Part shown: one piece after another, positions 60,204 through 64,000 of the stretch
Layout of the letters: each line of letters begins with the position of its first letter
Numbering within the stretch: the stretch's first letter is position 1
Assembly (NCBI GenBank): GCA_963728785.1
Contig: CAVSKV010000004.1
Span: 1,674,001 to 1,738,000, forward strand
Origin: JAGWRI01 sp963728785
GTDB lineage: Bacteria; Gemmatimonadota; Gemmatimonadetes; Gemmatimonadales; Gemmatimonadaceae
Length of the DNA stretch: 64,000 bases
Direction: 5' to 3'
Position numbers and translations under genes: made by a program
Notes under the pieces: model-generated
What the model saw: only the letters and a program-made list of their open reading frames with translations
Told to the model about the DNA's origin: nothing
The model's database searches: none

Positions 60204-61483
60204 GGCATCACCCGCCGCCAGAAGCTGGACGAGAATGCCGGGTCCATGAATCGAGTGAACGCGTTCAGCATGGGATAACCATTGGCGAACATGGACGCGG
60301 ACATGCGCGCGTCCTTCGCGGGGTACAGCGTGCCCCCGGCCTCGGCCACGATGGCGTCGAGTTCGGCGAACAGGGCGTCCGTGCGCGCTCCGTGATACGG
60401 AAAGTCCAATGCCAGCGTGACGCCCGGCCTCGCGAACGCCAGCATGCCCGGCGACGGACGGTCGCCGAACGTCTTGAGCACCGCGAGAAACGAGCCCTGC
60501 CCTCGCCGCCCCAGGCAGTCGAACAGCGCCTGGGCGCCGTCGGCCATCGCGCGCCGCGGGATGACGCACTGGTACTGCAGGAACCCCCGGCGTCCGTAGA
60601 TCCGGTTCCAGTGCTCGATCTTGTCCAGCGGGTAGAAGAACGGTGCATAATGGCAGATGCTCTGAGCAGGAATCGGGCGATGATAGTAGAGACCGTTGAA
60701 CGCCCGGAGGCTGAGCGCGTTGATGAGCGAGATCGGAGGCGCAAAGGGCACGCTGAACGTGCGATTGCCCGGCACGGCGCGATCCGGCGGCTCAGCCGCG
60801 AACTCTCCGGCGGTATAGATCCCCCGCCCGCCGCTCAGGCAGTCCACCCACGCCACGGTGTTGGGGTAGCGCGCCCCCAGCTCCACGTCCAGTTCCCAGT
60901 ATTCCTCCAGCGTGCCGAAACGGTAATCGACCCGCGACACGAACGGCGTCCTGATGGGCTGCAACCGGATCTCCACCCACGTGATGAGCCCGGTGAGGCC
61001 CAGTCCGCCAACCGTTGCCGCGAACCAGTCGGCGCGGAGGTCCGGCCGGCATTCGAACCGGGACCCGTCGGAGCGAACGAGTTCCAGCGCGCGAACGTGG
61101 CAGCCGAAGGTGCCCGCGGCATGGTGGTTCTTTCCGTGCACGTCGTTGGCCACCGCGCCTCCGAGAGTCACGAAACGAGTGCCGGGCGTCACCGGCAGGA
61201 ACCAGCCCGCCGGCACGGTCAGCGCCAGAATCTGGTCCAACGTCACCCCCGACTCCGCCCGCAACACCCCGCTCACGGCGTCGAACGAGATGAAACGGTC
61301 GAGGCCTGTCGTCAACAGGAGCACCCCGCCGTCGTTGAGCGCGACGTCTCCATAGCTGCGCCCCATGCCGTGGGCCAGCATGCTGCGGCCCGACGGCTGC
61401 GGCAACGGACCGAACCGGTCGGTGATCGCGTGCTCGCGCGCGGCGCGGTAGCGCGGATAGCGCCCCCACGACTCAGCGGGCAT
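60200..61483 (-). CDS. dprE1: DprE1-like FAD-dependent oxidase
   Basis: A 427-residue flavoenzyme. The FAD-binding half has GMGRSYGDVALNDGG near 40, and PVTPGTRFVTLGGAVANDVHG with KNHHAAGTFG near 97-125. The C-terminal half has LALDFPYHGARTDALFAELD near 358 and LYPAKDARMS near 388 with the catalytic lysine. It should oxidise the 2'-OH of a polyprenylphosphoryl pentose, the first half of ribose-to-arabinose epimerisation. The cysteine that benzothiazinones attack in mycobacterial DprE1 is alanine here. It works with the DprE2-like gene and probably with the HAD-UbiA protein at 5426-6952. Confidence 0.9.
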   Translation of the reverse strand: MPAESWGRYPRYRAAREHAITDRFGPLPQPSGRSMLAHGMGRSYGDVALNDGGVLLLTTGLDRFISFDAVSGVLRAESGVTLDQILALTVPAGWFLPVTPGTRFVTLGGAVANDVHGKNHHAAGTFGCHVRALELVRSDGSRFECRPDLRADWFAATVGGLGLTGLITWVEIRLQPIRTPFVSRVDYRFGTLEEYWELDVELGARYPNTVAWVDCLSGGRGIYTAGEFAAEPPDRAVPGNRTFSVPFAPPISLINALSLRAFNGLYYHRPIPAQSICHYAPFFYPLDKIEHWNRIYGRRGFLQYQCVIPRRAMADGAQALFDCLGRRGQGSFLAVLKTFGDRPSPGMLAFARPGVTLALDFPYHGARTDALFAELDAIVAEAGGTLYPAKDARMSASMFANGYPMLNAFTRFMDPAFSSSFWRRVMP

Positions 61484-61498
61484 GGCGCCGATGCCGGA

Positions 61499-62233
61499 TC
61501 AGAACGTCACCTGCGCGCCCGTGGTCAGCAGCCGGTCCGTGGTCCCGAACTTCGCCGGCGGGTTGCTGTTGTACTGGATGGCGTAGCTCACCTTGATGCC
61601 GACGTGCGCCGAGATCGGCGCCACCACCGACGACTGCGTGTTCACGCGATACGCGCCGCTCATCTGCAGGTCGGGCAGGTACTCGGCCAGCTGCTGGAAA
61701 TACGCCGCCTTGCTGAACGAGTGCTTGTAGTTGGCCGCCAGCCGCGCCGACGTATAGTCCTCGCTCGTGCCGTCCACGTTCGACTGCTGCGTCTCCACGC
61801 CGCCGGCGTCGATGCTCAGCGAGTCGCTGGCCTCCACCACCGCCTTCCATTGAAAGCCCAACATCTCGTTCACCCGCGAATCGAATCCGGCAAACGGGTT
61901 CCGTTCGTACGATACGCCGGCGAACAGCCCCAGCCGCGGCTGGAACGCCCAGTCGGCGCGCCCCGCGATGAGGAACTGGTTGGCGCTCTCCGTGGCGTTG
62001 GTCTCGCCGTACACGTACGCCGCCGTCTGCGTGAGCGTCCACTGGCCGTCGGTGTGCACGATCTTGTCGCCCACATTGAGCGTGCTGAGTTTGGTGTTGC
62101 CCGAGGCGTTGACGTAGCCCAGGTCGCCGGTGAACGACGTGGTGGGCTTGGCCGTCTGCGCGCCGGCGACGGAGGCAAAAGCGAGGAGGGCGGCGCACTC
62201 GACGAGCAGCGCCGCGCACCGATGTCTGAACAA
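61499..62233 (-). CDS. DUF481 (YdiY-like) outer-membrane protein
   Basis: A 244-residue protein with a signal peptide (ALLVECAALLAFASVAGAQ) and a beta-rich body of alternating residues (SFTGDLGYVNASGNTKLSTLN, GLFAGVSYERNPFAGFDS). It ends in a terminal aromatic (GAQVTF), as in beta-barrel outer-membrane proteins. DUF481 function is unknown. It is separated from the DprE1-like gene by 15 bp on the same strand. Confidence 0.85.
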   Translation of the reverse strand: MFRHRCAALLVECAALLAFASVAGAQTAKPTTSFTGDLGYVNASGNTKLSTLNVGDKIVHTDGQWTLTQTAAYVYGETNATESANQFLIAGRADWAFQPRLGLFAGVSYERNPFAGFDSRVNEMLGFQWKAVVEASDSLSIDAGGVETQQSNVDGTSEDYTSARLAANYKHSFSKAAYFQQLAEYLPDLQMSGAYRVNTQSSVVAPISAHVGIKVSYAIQYNSNPPAKFGTTDRLLTTGAQVTF

Positions 62234-62264
62234 ATGAGACTCCGTGAAATTTGGTGGCTGGTGT

Positions 62265-62711
62265 CTACAGCTGAGACGTACAGTTGGGGCACCGCTTGGC
62301 GGCGATCGGGATCTGCGTGGCGCAGAACGCGCAGGCCTTGGTCGTCGGCGGCCCGGCGGGCGCCGGCGCGGGCTGCAGCTTGGCCACCATCTTGACCACC
62401 ACGAAGATGCAGGCCGCGACGATCAGGAAGGTCACCGTCTGGTTGATGAACACCCCGTAGTTCAGCGTCACGGCGCCGGCGGCCTTGGCGTCGGCCAGCG
62501 ACGCGTACGGCGCCATGGCCTTGGCGCCTTCCTTGAGCACCACGAACTTGTTGCCGAAGTCTATGCCGCCCGTGGCAAGCCCGAGAGGTGGCATGAGGAT
62601 GTCGTCAACCAGCGACTTGACGATGGCGCCGAACGCGGCGCCGATGATGACGCCCACGGCCAGGTCGACAACGCTGCCGCGCATGATGAACGCCTTGAAG
62701 TCCTTGAGCAT
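62265..62711 (-). CDS. mscL: Large-conductance mechanosensitive channel MscL with C-terminal zinc ribbon
   Basis: A 148-residue protein: MLKDFKAFIMRGSVVDLAVGV is the N-terminal amphipathic helix and start of TM1, with FGAIVKSLVDDILMPPLG and a second span QTVTFLIVAACIFVVVKMV. It opens under membrane tension to release solutes. A proline-rich linker leads to an added CAFCATQIPIAAKRCPNC zinc ribbon near the C-terminus, not present in E. coli MscL. ATG 62711 with GAGGA upstream is the natural start; a longer frame reaches 62738. Confidence 0.95.
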   Translation of the reverse strand: MLKDFKAFIMRGSVVDLAVGVIIGAAFGAIVKSLVDDILMPPLGLATGGIDFGNKFVVLKEGAKAMAPYASLADAKAAGAVTLNYGVFINQTVTFLIVAACIFVVVKMVAKLQPAPAPAGPPTTKACAFCATQIPIAAKRCPNCTSQL

Positions 62712-62822
62712 GAGTCCTCTGTGCCTGGGGAATGACACGACGATGAGCCAGAAACGTAATATTCATCCTCCCGGGAGCCGAGTGGGTACCGGGTGGCCGA
62801 TCTTACCTGCGCGACGCGGCCA

Positions 62823-63302
62823 TCACAGCTTGGCGAGAATCTCGAGCGCGAGGGCCCTTTCCTTGGCCTTGACCTGGTCTACGGGAAAGCCGTATACGCG
62901 GACATTGAACGCGAATTCACCCTTCTTCACGCTGAGGCCCGTGCCGAAGCCCGGCGTCGTCATATAGAGAGCGTCGTCGCCGACGCCGCTCAGGGGCGTC
63001 TTGACGATGCCCTTCATCGGCACCTTCTCGTAGCCGAACGACTTTGCGGTTTCGGTCGCGAGTGCGACGCGCTTGGGGCTGGGGTCTGGCTTGCCTGCCT
63101 CGTTCCAACCGCAGACCGCCGTGCTCTTCGCCACGAGGTACTGGCCCGCCCCGGCGGGCACGCCGAGCGCGGCGCTCACCTGTGCCTGCGTCAGCAGGGC
63201 GCACGCGTCGGGGAGCGGCTCGCTGGCCGCCGCCCGCGCCGTGCCCGCGGCAAAGAGGAGACCCGATCCGATGACTGCGGAAATGGCACGGCTGGACCTC
63301 AT
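62823..63302 (-). CDS. Small secreted protein of unknown function
   Basis: A 159-residue protein with a signal peptide (ISAVIGSGLLFAAGTARA). The mature part begins EPLPDACALLTQAQVSAALG, has two cysteines (DACALL, AVCGWN) that could form a disulfide, and a beta-rich end (FAFNVRVYGFPVDQVKA). It resembles periplasmic DUF3558-like proteins in overall layout, but no family is claimed. The strong AAGGAGGG site fixes ATG 63302 in spite of a longer open frame. Confidence 0.7.
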   Translation of the reverse strand: MRSSRAISAVIGSGLLFAAGTARAAASEPLPDACALLTQAQVSAALGVPAGAGQYLVAKSTAVCGWNEAGKPDPSPKRVALATETAKSFGYEKVPMKGIVKTPLSGVGDDALYMTTPGFGTGLSVKKGEFAFNVRVYGFPVDQVKAKERALALEILAKL

Positions 63303-63435
63303 GGCGCTACCCTCCTTGGCGTCGGCTGCCCATGGGCAGCCGGGGGTTTTCGTTTCGACGTGCTCTTGGGCGGCCCGTCCGGCAGCGAGTATATCGGTAT
63401 TCGCGTCGGCCGACAAGCGAGCCCATGGCCCGCCC

Positions 63436-63543
63436 CCCGTGTCCATGGGGGTGGTGTTCTTCCTCGTCGTGACACCCATCGGATGGTGGCTGCTGCCGAT
63501 CATCATGGTGCTGCTGCTCGTGGGCGCGCTGCTGATCTGCGCC
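63436..63543 (+). pseudogene. Fused remnant of an SxtJ/DUF5989 gene pair
   Basis: In-frame residues PPVSMGVVFFLVVTPIG (63436-63486) match SxtJ residues TTPIFMAVVFFVVITPIG at about 35245-35298. They are joined directly to WWLLPIIMVLLLVGALLICA (63487-63543), which matches WWLLPIIMVLVLVGALLIFA of the DUF5989 protein (35475-35534). The intervening end of SxtJ and start of DUF5989 are gone, so an internal deletion fused the two. Base-level similarity is also evident. The frame stays open into the glycosyltransferase downstream. Confidence 0.7.
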
Positions 63544-63669
63544 GGTCGCGGCGCTGCTCGAGACCAGACGGGGCCGCGCCTGCTTTGGGCCGCTCGCGCC
63601 ACGCCGGACTGGCGGCCGGTCGCGGCGCCTGCGACCTTCCGCGTCGACCTTCCCGTGGCCCTCCGCCTG

Positions 63670-64000
63670 ATGCTCTTTGCGATTTTCCTGGTCGCTGCCC
63701 TCGCCCTTGCGATTCCTTCACTCGCGCATGGGGTGATCCTGCTGTTCGCTCCGCGCCGGCGTCGCGCCGGCGCGGACGGCCCCGGCCAGTCGCTGCAGCG
63801 GCTGCTCTTTCTCGTGCCCGCCCACGACGAGCAGGCCATCATTGCCGCCTGTGTTCGATCGCTGCTCGCCATGGACTATCCCGCCGGCCGAGCGCGCGTC
63901 GTCGTGATAGCCGACAACTGCACTGATCGCACCGCGCAGGCGGCGCGCGAGGCGGGCGCGGACGTGCTCGAGCGGCACGACCTCGCGCTCCTCGGCAAGC
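63670..64000 (+). CDS. GT2 glycosyltransferase, partial (runs off the window)
   Basis: Begins with a membrane span (MLFAIFLVAALALAIPSLAHG) followed by the GT2 start LLFLVPAHDEQAIIAACVRSL and VVVIADNCTDRTAQAAREAG. The 3' end is outside the window. The frame is open upstream to at least 63301, through the SxtJ/DUF5989 remnant, so the true start could be any of several in-frame codons (for example GTG 63655 or ATG 63670). The membrane span before the catalytic domain is typical of processive synthases, but no more can be said. Confidence 0.7.
   Translation, partial: MLFAIFLVAALALAIPSLAHGVILLFAPRRRRAGADGPGQSLQRLLFLVPAHDEQAIIAACVRSLLAMDYPAGRARVVVIADNCTDRTAQAAREAGADVLERHDLALLGK

Noticed and set aside
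60392..62395. Long plus-strand open frame (667 codons) opposite dprE1 and the DUF481 gene
   Set aside because: Composition is Arg/His/Pro-rich with no motif, and the minus strand carries clear DprE1 and DUF481 proteins. It is an antisense shadow of GC-rich coding DNA.
63301..63445. ATG at 63301 as the start of the GT2 gene
   Set aside because: It overlaps the start codon of the divergent secreted-protein gene and the leader has no protein-like character; the frame is probably open by chance before the SxtJ-like remnant.

Overview
The window is a high-GC, gene-dense chromosomal segment from a Gram-negative bacterium. It is devoted almost entirely to making, exporting and decorating cell-surface polysaccharide. 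Gram-negative status rests on a Wza-type outer-membrane export protein, a Wzc-type kinase, a lipoprotein and a DUF481 outer-membrane-like protein. The mix of a DprE1/DprE2/UbiA set, an SxtJ/DUF5989 module and strong G/C-ending codons would suit Gemmatimonadota or a similar phylum, but that placement is an inference. No rRNA, tRNA or CRISPR array was found.

Layout. (1) 1-8555, plus strand: a GT4 glycosyltransferase, an ATP-grasp enzyme, two tandem-duplicated GT2 enzymes, a HAD-UbiA fusion resembling polyprenyl-phosphate phosphoribosyltransferase, and a GT-C-like membrane protein. (2) 8570-27094, minus strand: one long, tightly packed operon. From its promoter end it runs epimerase, LegC aminotransferase, ABC permease, ABC ATPase with Wzt-like tail, pyruvyltransferase-like protein, NeuD, NeuB, NeuC, PtmE-like CBS-nucleotidyltransferase, NeuA, SDR, Gfo/Idh/MocA, PtmA-like SDR, polysaccharide deacetylase, DUF4910 peptidase-like protein, capsule-type transferase and GT4. 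This is a nonulosonic (probably legionaminic-type) acid pathway joined to an ABC glycan exporter. (3) 27606-33057, minus: a gene remnant, a large membrane protein and two SGNH hydrolases. (4) 33201-35576, plus: carbamoyltransferase, SxtJ-like protein and DUF5989 protein. (5) 35578-39000: an insertion-sequence island with an IS110/IS1111-type element and an intact IS3-family element nested inside an older, decayed IS3 copy. (6) 39009-41462, minus: GT4 and a third SGNH hydrolase. (7) 41956-43714, plus: a GEMM-type cyclic-dinucleotide riboswitch ahead of a secreted beta-helix lipoprotein. (8) 44554-59009, minus: a Wzx/Wzy-type locus (GT2, Wzy-like ligase/polymerase, GT2, Wzx flippase, GT4, methyltransferase, WecG/TagA-family GT, GDP-mannose-3,5-epimerase-like enzyme, WbaP-like initiating transferase, Wzc, Wza), with two truncated genes. 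(9) 59429-63302, minus: DprE2-like (frameshifted) and DprE1-like enzymes, a DUF481 protein, MscL and a small secreted protein. (10) 63436-64000, plus: a GT2 enzyme running off the window, preceded by a fused remnant of the SxtJ/DUF5989 pair.

Together the genes encode two export routes (ABC-type and Wzx/Wzy-type), at least two unusual sugar-donor pathways (nonulosonate, and a decaprenylphosphoryl-arabinose-like pathway) and several modification enzymes. The least expected signal is the riboswitch at 41956-42043. It matches the GEMM-I fold and carries A, not G, at the position that separates 3',3'-cGAMP from c-di-GMP sensors, linking a dinucleotide second messenger to a surface lipoprotein beside the glycan genes. 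The IS island, truncated genes and remnants show repeated rearrangement.
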